From: Herpetosiphon sp042688385
Lineage (GTDB): Bacteria; Chloroflexota; Chloroflexia; Chloroflexales; Herpetosiphonaceae
Assembly: GCF_042688385.1 (NCBI RefSeq)
Contig: NZ_JBHUPY010000018.1
Span: 68,901 to 132,900, forward strand
Length of the DNA stretch: 64,000 nucleotides
Direction of reading: 5' to 3'
Shown one piece after another: positions 34,426 through 43,328 of the stretch. Numbering within the stretch: the first letter of the stretch is position 1; every line of letters starts with the position of its first letter. The notes under the pieces are model-generated. The model saw only the letters and a program-made list of their open reading frames with translations, searched no databases and was not told where the DNA came from. Both the position numbers and the translations under genes were made by a program.

Positions 34426-35658
34426 CTAACGTCCACTATTTTCGCGGCGTGCCCGTGAGGCCGCATCGATTGTAACTGCCAGCAACAACACCGCGCCAGT
34501 CACAATAAATTTGATCGATGATTTGAGCGCCAGCAAATCCATGCCATTGGCAATTGCCCCAATCACCAATGCACCCAACAAGGCCGACCAAATGCGGCCC
34601 CGCCCGCCAAACAAGCTCGTGCCGCCGATGACCGCTGCCGCAATTGCGTTCAACAGCACATCGCCATCGCCTGATGATTGATTGGCTGCGTTCAAACGTG
34701 AAGCCGCCAAAATCCCGCCACAGGCAGCTAAGGCCGAAGCCAGCATAAAAATCGTAATTCGGATGCGATTAACATTGATCCCTGCGCGGCGAGCAGCCTC
34801 AGTATTGCCCCCAACTGCATACACATAGCGGCCAAACCGCGTGCGCTGGGTAATAAAATCGAAGATAATCAAAAAGGTCATAAAGATGATGACGGCGGTT
34901 GGCACACCTTGAATTGGAATTCCAGCAGCGTTGGCATTGCGGTTGACGTTCATCATCGCAACCCCAGCCAAAACGCTGGCCCCAACCACGCCAACCCGCC
35001 ACAGCACGCCGTTCAGCGAGCCAACTGGCAATTCGGCAGCGCGGCGGCTGCGATATTCGTTGAACACAATCAGGGCATACACAACCACGCCAACCACGCC
35101 AAACACCCAGCCCAGCCAAATTGGCAGCCGAAAGTTGGCAATATCAATAATAAATTTATTGGTGATGTTGATGCTGCCAGTGTCGCCAAGCACCCGCAGG
35201 CGCGCCCCTTGCCAAGCAAGCAAGCCTGCCAAGGTCACCACGAACGAGGGCACGCGGAAGGAAGCGATCCACCAGCCTTGCAAGAGGCCAACCAAGGCTC
35301 CAACCACAATTGCCCCAACAATCGCCACGCCAGCAGGCAGATTATGCCGCGAAACCAACACCGCCATCACTGCTGCTGCCAAGCCGCTCACTTGGCCCGC
35401 CGATAAATCGACCTCGCCAAGCAGCAAAATCAGCACAACCCCAGTTGAAATGGTGCCCATTGCAGCAATTTGGACCATCAAGTTGGTCAGGTTCAGTGGC
35501 GTAAGAAAATTTTTGTTGATGCTTTGAAACACAATCGCAATAATAATCAGGCCAATAATGACTGGCAGCGAGCCTAAATTGCCTTGGCGAAAGCGTTCTG
35601 TTAATGCTTCGCGCCAGTTGTTTGGCGCAGCAGCGAGATTAGTTGGTTGGGTCTTCAT
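34426..35658 (-). CDS. xylH: Sugar ABC transporter permease (XylH/RbsC type)
   Basis: A 410-residue inner-membrane permease with about 10-11 hydrophobic segments. The family signature MGTISTGVVLILLLGEVDLSAG and the later AAAVIGGTSLFGGRGRIW are of the ribose/xylose branched permease family (BPD_transp_2). It overlaps the ATPase gene by ATGA, so it is translationally coupled. It forms the import channel with the ATPase and the lipoprotein encoded upstream. The extra length over RbsC (about 320 residues) fits XylH. Confidence 0.88.
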   Translation of the reverse strand: MKTQPTNLAAAPNNWREALTERFRQGNLGSLPVIIGLIIIAIVFQSINKNFLTPLNLTNLMVQIAAMGTISTGVVLILLLGEVDLSAGQVSGLAAAVMAVLVSRHNLPAGVAIVGAIVVGALVGLLQGWWIASFRVPSFVVTLAGLLAWQGARLRVLGDTGSINITNKFIIDIANFRLPIWLGWVFGVVGVVVYALIVFNEYRSRRAAELPVGSLNGVLWRVGVVGASVLAGVAMMNVNRNANAAGIPIQGVPTAVIIFMTFLIIFDFITQRTRFGRYVYAVGGNTEAARRAGINVNRIRITIFMLASALAACGGILAASRLNAANQSSGDGDVLLNAIAAAVIGGTSLFGGRGRIWSALLGALVIGAIANGMDLLALKSSIKFIVTGAVLLLAVTIDAASRARRENSGR

Positions 35659-36446
35659 TCAGCTTCTCCATAGGCATTGGCGGGCAGCATTGCCCCGGTA
35701 ATCGCGCCAATCACTTGTTCGTTGGTGCTGCGCGCTGTGTGGAAGGTTGCAACCCGCCGCCCCAGCCGCATCACAATAATGCGATCGGATACTTCAAACA
35801 CATCAGCAACATTATGGCTAATCACGACCACGCCCAAGCCACGTTCGCGCAAACGCAAAATCAAATCTTTGACTTGGCGGGTTTGCTCAACGCCCAGCGC
35901 AGCAGTTGGCTCATCAAGCAACACAACTTTGGAGTTCCACATCACCGAGCGCGCCACCGCCACCGATTGGCGTTGACCGCCAGAAAGATTGGCAATTTGA
36001 ACCCGCACACTAGGAATTTTGACGCTCAGATCACGCAGCACTTCAGTTGCCCGCCGCTCCATCTCGGTTTCATTCAACAAATCCATGGATTTGAGGCCGC
36101 TGCGGCGCACGTTTTCGCGGCCAAGGTAGAGGTTGGAAACCACATCGAGATTATCGCACAAGGCCAAATCTTGGTAGACCGTTTCAACCCCGAGGTCGGT
36201 TGCTTGACGTGGGCTATTGACTGAAACGACCTTGCCTTCAAAAATATAATCGCCTTCGTCTGGTTTGTAGGCTCCGGCGATGGTTTTAATCAGCGTCGAT
36301 TTACCTGCGCCGTTATCACCAACCAGCGCCACCACTTCATTCGAATAAACTTCGAAATCGACGTTGGAGAGGGCTTGAACCGCACCAAAGCGTTTGCTAA
36401 CTTGGCGCAATTGCAAGACAGGCATCGCTGCTTCTGTTGCTGTCAT
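35655..36446 (-). CDS. Sugar ABC transporter ATP-binding protein, single domain
   Basis: A 263-residue ATPase with Walker A GDNGAGKST, signature LSGGQRQSVAVARSV, Walker B VVLLDEPTAALG and the switch histidine ISHN. Ribose/xylose ATPases such as XylG and RbsA usually have two fused cassettes of about 500 residues; here there is one, as in FrcA, so it must work as a homodimer. The start at 36446 follows AAAGGAA. It lies between binding-protein and permease genes. Confidence 0.9.
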   Translation of the reverse strand: MTATEAAMPVLQLRQVSKRFGAVQALSNVDFEVYSNEVVALVGDNGAGKSTLIKTIAGAYKPDEGDYIFEGKVVSVNSPRQATDLGVETVYQDLALCDNLDVVSNLYLGRENVRRSGLKSMDLLNETEMERRATEVLRDLSVKIPSVRVQIANLSGGQRQSVAVARSVMWNSKVVLLDEPTAALGVEQTRQVKDLILRLRERGLGVVVISHNVADVFEVSDRIIVMRLGRRVATFHTARSTNEQVIGAITGAMLPANAYGEAE

Positions 36447-36481
36447 GACTCTATTCCTTTTGCTGTGGGTCAGTGGAGTGG

Positions 36482-36519
36482 CCGCTGGGCTGGCGTTGTG
36501 AGCCATGCCAACCCAGCGG
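36482..36519 (-). promoter_or_regulatory. Intercistronic hairpin after the binding-protein gene
   Basis: The stem CCGCTGGGCTGGC / GCCAACCCAGCGG (one mismatch) lies between the xylF stop and the ATPase gene. Such hairpins after binding-protein genes commonly protect that part of the mRNA or attenuate the downstream genes, giving more binding protein than transporter. Confidence 0.6.
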
Positions 36520-36531
36520 CGAGGAGGCTAA

Positions 36532-37659
36532 CTATTGAATTCCAGCATCAGTACAGGCTTTGGCGAAATCGCCAGCACAGATCTGATCAACTTTGTGGAA
36601 TTGGTCTTTGACAATCGTGTCTTTGACGTTGGCTTTGGTCACTGAAATTGGGGTCAGCAAGATTGAAGGAACATCAATTTTGCCGTTGTTGACTTTACCA
36701 GTTGCCTTGTCGGAGGTTTTGCCGTTGATCAAGGCGAAGGCCAATTCGGCTGCTGCTTCAGCTTGGGGCTTAATCGCTTTGTAAACGGTCATGTATTGGT
36801 CGCCAGCCAAAATCCGTTGAATGGCTGCCAATTCTGCATCTTGGCCCGTTACTGGAGGCAATGGCGACAGACCACCGGCCTTCATGGCTGCAATTGCGCC
36901 GCCACCAGTGCCGTCGTTGGCTGCATACACGCCGTCAACTTTGTTGCCAAGGCTGGTCAAGGCTTGTTGCATTTGGTCTTGGGCTTTGTCTGGGCTCCAG
37001 TCTGGGGTGTCATATTCGTTGGCAATCGTCAATTTGCCAGCGCTGACTAATGGATCAAACACGCTGTGCGCACCAGCTTTGAACAATTTTGCATTGTTGT
37101 CGGTTGGCGAGCCGTTGATCATCACGATGGTTGGGTTGGCAATGCCTTGTTTGGTCAATTCAGCGATCAAACTTTCGGCTTGTAATTTACCAACTGATTC
37201 GTTGTCGAATGAAATGTAGTAGCTCACGCCATCTGAGTTGAGGATCAAGCGGTCGTAGGCGATGACTGGCACATTTTGGGCTTTAGCTTTGTCGGCAATC
37301 GAGGCAGCAGCAGCTGAATCAACTGGGTCGAGCACCAAAACTTGGGCTCCGTTGGTCAAAGCAGCTTCAGCTTGTTGCAATTGCAAGTTAGCATCTTGAT
37401 TGGCGTTGTTGTAAAGTACTTCGCAATCGGGGCAAAGCTCTTTCATTTTGGCTTCGAAGTAGGGGCGGTCGGCAGTTTCATAGCGAGCTGTCTTTGCATC
37501 GGGCAAGAACAAGGCAACAACTTTTTTGCCGCCACCGCTGGTCGTGCCACCAGTGCCCGTGGTTGGAGCAGTGGTTGCGCTTTCGCTGCCACAGGCTGCA
37601 ATCACGCCTGAGAGAAGCACAAGCAAGAGGGAGGTGAATGCGCTACGCCGCACGTTCAT
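36532..37659 (-). CDS. xylF: Sugar-binding lipoprotein of ABC transporter (XylF type)
   Basis: A 375-residue periplasmic-binding-fold lipoprotein. The signal peptide ends in a lipobox VIAAC with the lipid-bearing Cys 23. A Gly/Thr-rich linker (SESATTAPTTGTGGTTSGGG) leads to the mature part, KVVALFLPDAKTARYETADR, very like D-xylose-binding XylF. DPVDSAAAASIADKAK and VIAYDRLI form the ligand cleft. GAAGGAG precedes the ATG. It is the first gene of the transporter operon. Specificity for xylose is likely but not proved. Confidence 0.9.
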   Translation of the reverse strand: MNVRRSAFTSLLLVLLSGVIAACGSESATTAPTTGTGGTTSGGGKKVVALFLPDAKTARYETADRPYFEAKMKELCPDCEVLYNNANQDANLQLQQAEAALTNGAQVLVLDPVDSAAAASIADKAKAQNVPVIAYDRLILNSDGVSYYISFDNESVGKLQAESLIAELTKQGIANPTIVMINGSPTDNNAKLFKAGAHSVFDPLVSAGKLTIANEYDTPDWSPDKAQDQMQQALTSLGNKVDGVYAANDGTGGGAIAAMKAGGLSPLPPVTGQDAELAAIQRILAGDQYMTVYKAIKPQAEAAAELAFALINGKTSDKATGKVNNGKIDVPSILLTPISVTKANVKDTIVKDQFHKVDQICAGDFAKACTDAGIQ

Positions 37660-37710
37660 AGAGTGGACTCCTTCGTCTGTTAAGACCTACAATCATCATT
37701 GATACCGAGT

Positions 37711-37722
37711 TGTCCGAACAAA
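37711..37722 (-). promoter_or_regulatory. Candidate operator upstream of xylF
   Basis: TTGTCCGAACAA is a 12-base palindrome with one mismatched central pair, about 50 bases before the xylF start. It may be a repressor site; no regulator is assigned. The rest of 37660-38030 shows an inverted TCCCC / GGGGA pair near 37988-38010 upstream of the response regulator gene and nothing else. Confidence 0.3.
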
Positions 37723-38030
37723 AAGCCAACTAAATCGACCGAACCTGCGCCTTGCAGGAGCGCACCAATGCCCTATACCAGCACCAAAAGCTACGTTGAG
37801 CGAACCACTGCTTTTTTTCTGTAGGTGTAGTTTTGCCATGCTGGATAGTTGGTTGATGGTGGGTTGCCTAAGTTGCGTAAATACGCCGCTTATGGCACGA
37901 TATTCCGTGCTGACTGATGTAACCCAAGTGTACGCCAAAGCCGTTGGTCAACCAAACCCCCAATCCCCCAATCTTCCTAGGGTCTTTCCCCTAGTTCAAT
38001 GGGGGGATTTCCCCTAAAGCGAGGAATTTC

Positions 38031-39062
38031 ATGCAACTCAATGGCGAGCGTCAGATCCGAATTGTGGTCGCTGATGACCATGCTGTGGTGCGAGCGGGCA
38101 TTTCTACGGCCCTAAGCGATTTGCCCAATGTGCAGATTGTGGCCGAGGTTGGCGATGGCCCAGGGGTTTTAGCAGCGCTTGATCTACAACCAGATGCCTT
38201 AGTGATCGATGTGAGCATGCCGCAATTCGAGCCGTTGCAAACGATTCGCCAAATTCGCATGTACTATCCCCAACTCAAAATTCTCGTCGTCAGCGCCTAC
38301 GACGACGATGTGTATGTGCAGGGTTTGTTGCAAGCGGGCGTTGATGGCTACCAACTCAAGGATCAACCGTTGGCCGATATTCGTTTGGCCTTGCAACGGG
38401 TGCTTGCTGGCGAGCGCTGGGTTTGCACGCCCTTGCTTTCCAAGCTGATGCGCGGCGTGCCCTTGGTTGATACTGGCCTCACGCCGCGCCAACGCGAATT
38501 GCTCTGGTGTTTGCAGCAGGGCGACGATAATCACGCAATCGCCCGCCGGATTGGCCTAAGCGTCAAAACCGTTGAAAATCACCTAACCCGCTTGTATCGC
38601 CAAATTGGGGTGCAAAGTCGACTTGAAGCTGTGCATTATGCAGCTCAACATCCGCAATTGCCAATGATGCCAACCAGCAGCCAAAATCTTGTTCCCAGTC
38701 AAGCCCTAAATGTATTGATTGTTGATGATAATTTGCGCTATCGCCAACATGTTAGCCGCATGATTAGCAAAATGCAGCCCAATTGTGCTGTGGTCGAGGC
38801 CGCGCATCAAGCAGAAGCCTTGGCAGCAGTCAGTCAACGCACGCCAGATTTAGCCTTGGTCGATGTGGTTTTGGGAGATGAAGATGGCATCGGCTGTGCC
38901 GCTCAAATCAAGCAGCAATCACCGAATACGCGGGTTTTGCTGGTCAGCGCCTATCCTGATCGCGAGTTTCATCGACGTGGTTTGGCGGTTGGTGCAGTAG
39001 CCTTGCTCGATAAAAAAGACCTCGATGCGGCCTCGCTACGCCTGTTGCTAGAGGATGTGTAG
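38031..39062 (+). CDS. Response regulator with REC-LuxR HTH-REC architecture
   Basis: A 343-residue protein. The first receiver domain (about 9-130) keeps DD at 15-16, the phospho-acceptor D60 and a switch K (YQLKDQ). A NarL-type LuxR helix-turn-helix (about 148-205, LTPRQRELLWCLQQG ... GLSVKTVENHLTRLYRQIGV) follows. A second receiver domain (about 225-343) with VDDN, LVDVVLGD and LLDKKD is attached at the C terminus, which is not the usual order. GAGGAA stands before the ATG. No histidine kinase gene is adjacent. It is divergent from the sugar transporter operon and could control it. Confidence 0.88.
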   Translation: MQLNGERQIRIVVADDHAVVRAGISTALSDLPNVQIVAEVGDGPGVLAALDLQPDALVIDVSMPQFEPLQTIRQIRMYYPQLKILVVSAYDDDVYVQGLLQAGVDGYQLKDQPLADIRLALQRVLAGERWVCTPLLSKLMRGVPLVDTGLTPRQRELLWCLQQGDDNHAIARRIGLSVKTVENHLTRLYRQIGVQSRLEAVHYAAQHPQLPMMPTSSQNLVPSQALNVLIVDDNLRYRQHVSRMISKMQPNCAVVEAAHQAEALAAVSQRTPDLALVDVVLGDEDGIGCAAQIKQQSPNTRVLLVSAYPDREFHRRGLAVGAVALLDKKDLDAASLRLLLEDV

Positions 39063-39659
39063 GCGCGAAGAGCATAGAACAGAGAACATAGAGCATAGGG
39101 GTTGGCGATCCACGAAGAGCACGAAGAGCACGAAGGACGATAAGCTGTTGGCTATCGGCTATGGGCTTGCGGGGGTTTAGGGAGGCAAGAAGTCAGAGTT
39201 TTGATCCACGAAGAGCACGAAGCGCACGAAGGACGATAGGCTGTTGGCTATAGGTGTAATGGTTTATTGGATTGGCAACCGTGTTCCCTCACCCCCCAGC
39301 CCCCGATCCCATTGGACGCGGGCGAGGGGGAGCAGCCGTTTTTACCAACGCCATGCGAAAGAACCACGGGATGAAAGCCCCTCGCCCGCCACGTGGGAGA
39401 GGGGGCTGGGGTGAGGGGATCAGGCCGTGGTTAACCTGATGAACCATTACATCTAGGATATAGGCTATTAGCTTTGCTTTCATCCCTCATAATTCATCCT
39501 TCGGTCGCTCTGCGCCTCTGCGTTAAACTTGGTTATGCAAGCATCGCATCAACAACAACTTCGTGCTCTTCGCGTTCTTCGCGGTTAAATTTCATCCTTC
39601 ATCCCTCATCCTTCTCTCTCTCTCTCCCTTTTTTGACTTTTGACTTCTGCCTTTTGACC
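39063..39659. repeat. Heptad-repeat island with MITE-like copy 6 inside
   Basis: Left part: AGAGCATAGAACAGAGAACA, CCACGAAGAGCACGAAGAGC and GCTGTTGGCTATCGGCTATG, followed by another CACGAAGAG run. Then the MITE at 39255-39451. Right part: CATCCCTCATAATTCATCC, GCTCTGCGCCTCTGCG, CTTCGTGCTCTTCGCGTTCT and TTTTGACTTTTGACTTCTGC ending at the nucleotidase stop. No gene is seen. Confidence 0.85.
39255..39451. repeat. MITE-like palindrome copy 6
   Basis: 197 bases with terminal inverted repeats TGTAATGGTTTAT / ATGAACCATTACA (one mismatch in 13) and the long core with GAACCACGGGATGAAAGCCC. Confidence 0.9.
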
Positions 39660-41564
39660 TTACTTACGGCGCACAATCAAGCCCAACGCGAGCAAGAGCA
39701 TGGCAACCGAGGCCCAAACCCAGCCATAGCTTGGTTGAGTGCTGCTGGTATCAGGCAAGGTAATTGGCACATTTGGCGCTGGCGTGGCGGTTGGCGCTGC
39801 TGGCACTGGCGTAGCGCTTGGTTGAGTCGCGTTGCCAAAATAGTGCGCATACAAATCGGGCACCAACGTAAAGTTAACTTTATTCACCACCGCTGGGTCA
39901 ATTGTGCCAGCGTTTTTAACCGATTCTGCAATCAAATCGCGAATTTCGCTGGTCGATTGATACAAAATCTTGCCCTCGCGGAACATGGCAAAGCCACCGC
40001 CGCCACCAGCTCGATAGTTGTTGATTGCAATCCGCAGGGTTTGTTCAGGCGCAATGTCAACCCCATTTAATTGGAGCTTGGTCACGCGCTGGCCTGCTGG
40101 CTTGGTCAAATCGTAGCTATATTCGATGTCGGTATACAAATCCCAGTTGTAATCGCGGGCATTATCGTTGACCACAGCCTTGGGATCGCTTGGCAAGGCA
40201 TTGGGATCAAGTTGGCGGAAATATTCGGCGTTACGTTCTAGCGCGCGGCGCAAAATATCGCCATTAATTTCCATCACATACAGCGTGTTGTCGTAAATGT
40301 AAATGCTGTAGGCATCGCGCAGGGTAATTTGGCCAGCTGGAATCATGCCGCCATCGGTGAAAATCGCTGCCAGCGAGAGATCGACAGGGTAGCCTGCGTC
40401 AGCTGCAGCTTGCTTTTGCACATTGTTGATCAAGTCGGCCAAGGCGCTATCGCGATAACGAGCCTTGGGGCCGCCAGAAAATTCGGCGCTGGCTGTGCCA
40501 ACTGGCTGGCTGATGTAGCCCAAGGTTTGGTCGTGGTAAGGCTGGGCAATTGCTTTGATCTCTTGATCTTCAGCAACATTAGTAACTGAAATGTTGGTTG
40601 AATCTTTGTTGATCACATTCCAGCTATCGCCATTCTTCTCAACCGTAATCGAAACCTTGCCCAACGAGCGGCCCCAGTATGATGGCTCGATCAGCAACAC
40701 GTTGTTGATCACCGCTTTAGGTACGCTCAAGTGCGAGTGGCCAGTCAAAATCACATCAACGCCAGGTACTTCTTGAGCCAATTTGATCGAGACGTTTTCA
40801 CCTGGCAACGAGCCAGTATCGCGCCATGTGCTGGGGTCGGTCAGCCATGCTTCGGGCTTGGTAGCGTCAGCAGGCTGTTTTTCCCAACCAGTGTGTTGCA
40901 ACAAGACCACGATGTTGGCCCCTTCGGCGCGAATTTGCGGCACATATTGCTTGGCAATTTCCACCGGATCGGCGAATTGCAAGCCAGCAATGTTGGCTGG
41001 CTTTTCCCAAGTTGGCACGGTTGGCGTGGTCAAAGCCAAAAAGCCAACTTTCACCCCATTAACATCTTTGATGATGTAGGGCTTGAAGGCTTCGCTGCCA
41101 TCGCGTTTGCGCACGTTGGCACTCATTACGGGGTATTGCGCTTGGCTGATATAACGATTCAGCACATCCAAGCCATAGTTGAATTCGTGGTTGCCCAACG
41201 AAGCAACATCATATTTAAGCGCATTAAACACCGCAGCCATTGGATGGGCGGCATTTTGGTCGATTGCGTTGTAGTAGTAGGTCAAGGGCGTGCCTTGAAT
41301 CGTATCGCCATTATCGACCAACAACAGATTGGGATCGAGTGCCCGTTCTTGTTTGATCAGGGTTGCGACCTTGGTCATACCCCATTCGGCAGGCTTGCCG
41401 GTGTAGTAATCCCAGGCCATCAAATTGCCGTGAATATCGCTGGTTTCCAAAATTGTGACCGTGCGTTGCTCATTTTGGGCCTTGACGACACCGCTCTGTA
41501 AGCCGAGCGGAGCCAAAACAGCCACCAATAGCAACAACGCGAACGCACGTAGCAAACGCATCAT
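39660..41564 (-). CDS. Secreted 5'-nucleotidase / 2',3'-cyclic phosphodiesterase (UshA/CpdB family)
   Basis: A 634-residue surface enzyme that releases nucleosides and phosphate from external nucleotides. After a signal peptide the metallophosphatase domain shows TSDIHGNLM, VDNGDTIQGT, LGNHEFNYG, and the pair GHSHL. The C-terminal 5_nucleotid_C domain carries ITLRDAYSIYIYDN and NNYRAGGGG. A Pro/Ala/Thr-rich stretch and a final membrane helix (WVWASVAMLLLALGLIV) with RRK anchor the protein to the membrane. AGGAGG precedes the ATG. It is monocistronic, ending at a repeat island. Confidence 0.92.
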   Translation of the reverse strand: MMRLLRAFALLLLVAVLAPLGLQSGVVKAQNEQRTVTILETSDIHGNLMAWDYYTGKPAEWGMTKVATLIKQERALDPNLLLVDNGDTIQGTPLTYYYNAIDQNAAHPMAAVFNALKYDVASLGNHEFNYGLDVLNRYISQAQYPVMSANVRKRDGSEAFKPYIIKDVNGVKVGFLALTTPTVPTWEKPANIAGLQFADPVEIAKQYVPQIRAEGANIVVLLQHTGWEKQPADATKPEAWLTDPSTWRDTGSLPGENVSIKLAQEVPGVDVILTGHSHLSVPKAVINNVLLIEPSYWGRSLGKVSITVEKNGDSWNVINKDSTNISVTNVAEDQEIKAIAQPYHDQTLGYISQPVGTASAEFSGGPKARYRDSALADLINNVQKQAAADAGYPVDLSLAAIFTDGGMIPAGQITLRDAYSIYIYDNTLYVMEINGDILRRALERNAEYFRQLDPNALPSDPKAVVNDNARDYNWDLYTDIEYSYDLTKPAGQRVTKLQLNGVDIAPEQTLRIAINNYRAGGGGGFAMFREGKILYQSTSEIRDLIAESVKNAGTIDPAVVNKVNFTLVPDLYAHYFGNATQPSATPVPAAPTATPAPNVPITLPDTSSTQPSYGWVWASVAMLLLALGLIVRRK

Positions 41565-41618
41565 TCAATCCTCCTAAAACACTGATATGCTCGTATTGTG
41601 ATCCAAGCATATAGTGCT

Positions 41619-41647
41619 ATAATACGCCGCTCCGTAGATTCGGTCAA
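41619..41647 (-). promoter_or_regulatory. Sigma70-type promoter of the 5'-nucleotidase gene
   Basis: On the minus strand TTGACC (41647-41642) and TATTAT (41624-41619) are 17 bases apart, about 55 bases before the start codon. Confidence 0.7.
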
Positions 41648-41764
41648 AAATATTAAGTTCTATTTAAGCACATTATGCTCATTGGATTAAGCAGCGGGCG
41701 ATCCAACGCCCAACAAATCCCAAGGGTCTGGATCATGCCAAATAGCCCAGATAACAGAGCCAAC

Positions 41765-42172
41765 TTAGAGCAACGCTGGCATGATTAATCCGCCAAAATA
41801 CCTGCTGAACACAACCAGTTCTGCGCCCAAAGCTGGCTGTTTAAGTGGCCCATAAAGAGAGACACCCATGATTAAGAGCATTCCAATAATTGTACAAATG
41901 ATAGTTAATTGTTTTCGATTCTTATCGCCAAGAAGTTTAATGCAAAATGTTGTTAACAAGCTATGTGCAGTTACCAAAACTAAACCTATTGGAACATACA
42001 AATACATACAATAAACAAACACCAATATTGATAGAAAATAGTTATTGACGTAAACCATCAATATCCCAATTGGAATTGATGTCATTAATGAAATAAGAAT
42101 CGTATTTTTCACTATAAAACCAATAAATGATTTTCTTTTAGGCATTTTATCGGCTTTTGGAATAGTATACAT
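41765..42172 (-). CDS. Hypothetical small membrane protein
   Basis: A 135-residue protein with four hydrophobic segments and a basic N terminus (MYTIPKADKMPKRKS). I recognise no family. Base composition is clearly more AT-rich than in the neighbours, and codons such as ATA and TTA are common, which suggests recent acquisition. Upstream is AT-rich, with no clear promoter or strong ribosome-binding site. The 41648-41764 and 42173-42294 gaps hold nothing recognised. Confidence 0.6.
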   Translation of the reverse strand: MYTIPKADKMPKRKSFIGFIVKNTILISLMTSIPIGILMVYVNNYFLSILVFVYCMYLYVPIGLVLVTAHSLLTTFCIKLLGDKNRKQLTIICTIIGMLLIMGVSLYGPLKQPALGAELVVFSRYFGGLIMPALL

Positions 42173-42294
42173 AGCTATAATTCCTTATAAACTAGAAATA
42201 TCATGAGGAATCATAGACTAAACGTAGTATTTTAAATACAAAAATTGTGCAACAAAACTGTTACACAATTCGATCTATCGTTCAATATTTAAAT

Positions 42295-42807
42295 TTAGCT
42301 AATATCAATATCGAGCATTTTGCGCAGTTGTTCGCGGCGTTTTGGTTTGCGCCGTGGGCGATAAAATGGATCGCTGGCTTGCAGATCGCGTTTCATTTTT
42401 TGCGAACGACCATTGACCAAGCCCCGCACGTAGGCGGTCAAATCGGCCAATGAAGCAGCCTTATCAGCCAACGACAAAATCCAGCCTTCGCGGGTCATGG
42501 GTGCAGGGCCAATCGGGTACATATGGCCAACGATTGCTTGGCAGACAGCCGAATCTTCGCCTTGTTCTTCGGCCCAGCGTGCCGCCACAGCGCCATGATT
42601 TTCCAGCGTGCCATAGCGCGAATCAATATCGTGGAGCAAAGCCGCGCGCGTACAAACCCGCACATCGGCTTTGAGCAAACGGGCAATACGATATGAATAG
42701 CGGGTAACCCGCATTAAATGTTCGTATTTTGCAATCCCATGGTGCAGATGGGTTTGGGTTTCCAGCACTTTGGGATGCGCAAGTAGATCCTCAATCAAAT
42801 CATCCAT
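42295..42807 (-). CDS. HD-domain phosphohydrolase
   Basis: A 170-residue metal-dependent phosphohydrolase. The HD pattern is EHLMRVTRYSYRIA (first His), ALLHDID (the HD pair) and AIVGHMYPIGP (late ligand). These residues would coordinate divalent metal. It resembles YedJ/uncharacterised HD hydrolases acting on nucleotides. The tail is basic (RRKPKRREQLRK). GGAGGAAAG precedes the ATG. The substrate is not known. Confidence 0.85.
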   Translation of the reverse strand: MDDLIEDLLAHPKVLETQTHLHHGIAKYEHLMRVTRYSYRIARLLKADVRVCTRAALLHDIDSRYGTLENHGAVAARWAEEQGEDSAVCQAIVGHMYPIGPAPMTREGWILSLADKAASLADLTAYVRGLVNGRSQKMKRDLQASDPFYRPRRKPKRREQLRKMLDIDIS

Positions 42808-42949
42808 CGTTCTTTCCTCCTGGCCGATTCAATTGAATTGCGTCAATCGTGATCTCCATATCACAAACTGTACCATGCGTAACTTTTTATTGTCAACCTA
42901 TTTTTTTAATATCGTACGATTTAAGCACCTATAAATAGGACGACGATTG

Positions 42950-43328
42950 GGCCATGTAGGATGCAAAGCGCGCAGTTTGAAACCACGAAGAACGCGAAGA
43001 GCGCGAAGGCTATTTTAGCCACAGATTGGCATAGATTATTGTGATTATCTTCCGATAGCCCATAGCCCATAGCCCTAATTCCTCTGCGCCTCTGCGTTAA
43101 ATTTCTATGCGCTATGTGAAATGGTTCATTGGATTGGCAACAGAAGCATGCCCTCACCCCCAGCCCCTCTCCCACTGAACGCGGGTGAGGGAAGCACGGG
43201 TTGCGTGGTTCCCCCTCTCCCATTCGATGGGAGAGGGGGCCAGGGGGTGAGGGGATCAAGCCGTGGTTAACCTGCTGAACCAATAGATCTATGCTCTATG
43301 CTCTATGTTCTATGTTCTATGCTCTTTA
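42950..43328. repeat. Heptad-repeat island with MITE-like copy 7 inside
   Basis: Left: ACCACGAAGAACGCGAAGAG, CCGATAGCCCATAGCCCATA and TCTGCGCCTCTGCGTTAA. Then the MITE at 43117-43286. Right: a run of CTCTATG / TTCTATG heptads to 43325, touching the next gene's stop. No gene is seen in 42808-43328. Confidence 0.85.
43117..43286. repeat. MITE-like palindrome copy 7
   Basis: 170 bases, short core type. The ends are AATGGTTCATTGGATTGGCA and GTGGTTAACCTGCTGAACCA, and the core palindrome lies at about 43151-43254. Confidence 0.85.
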
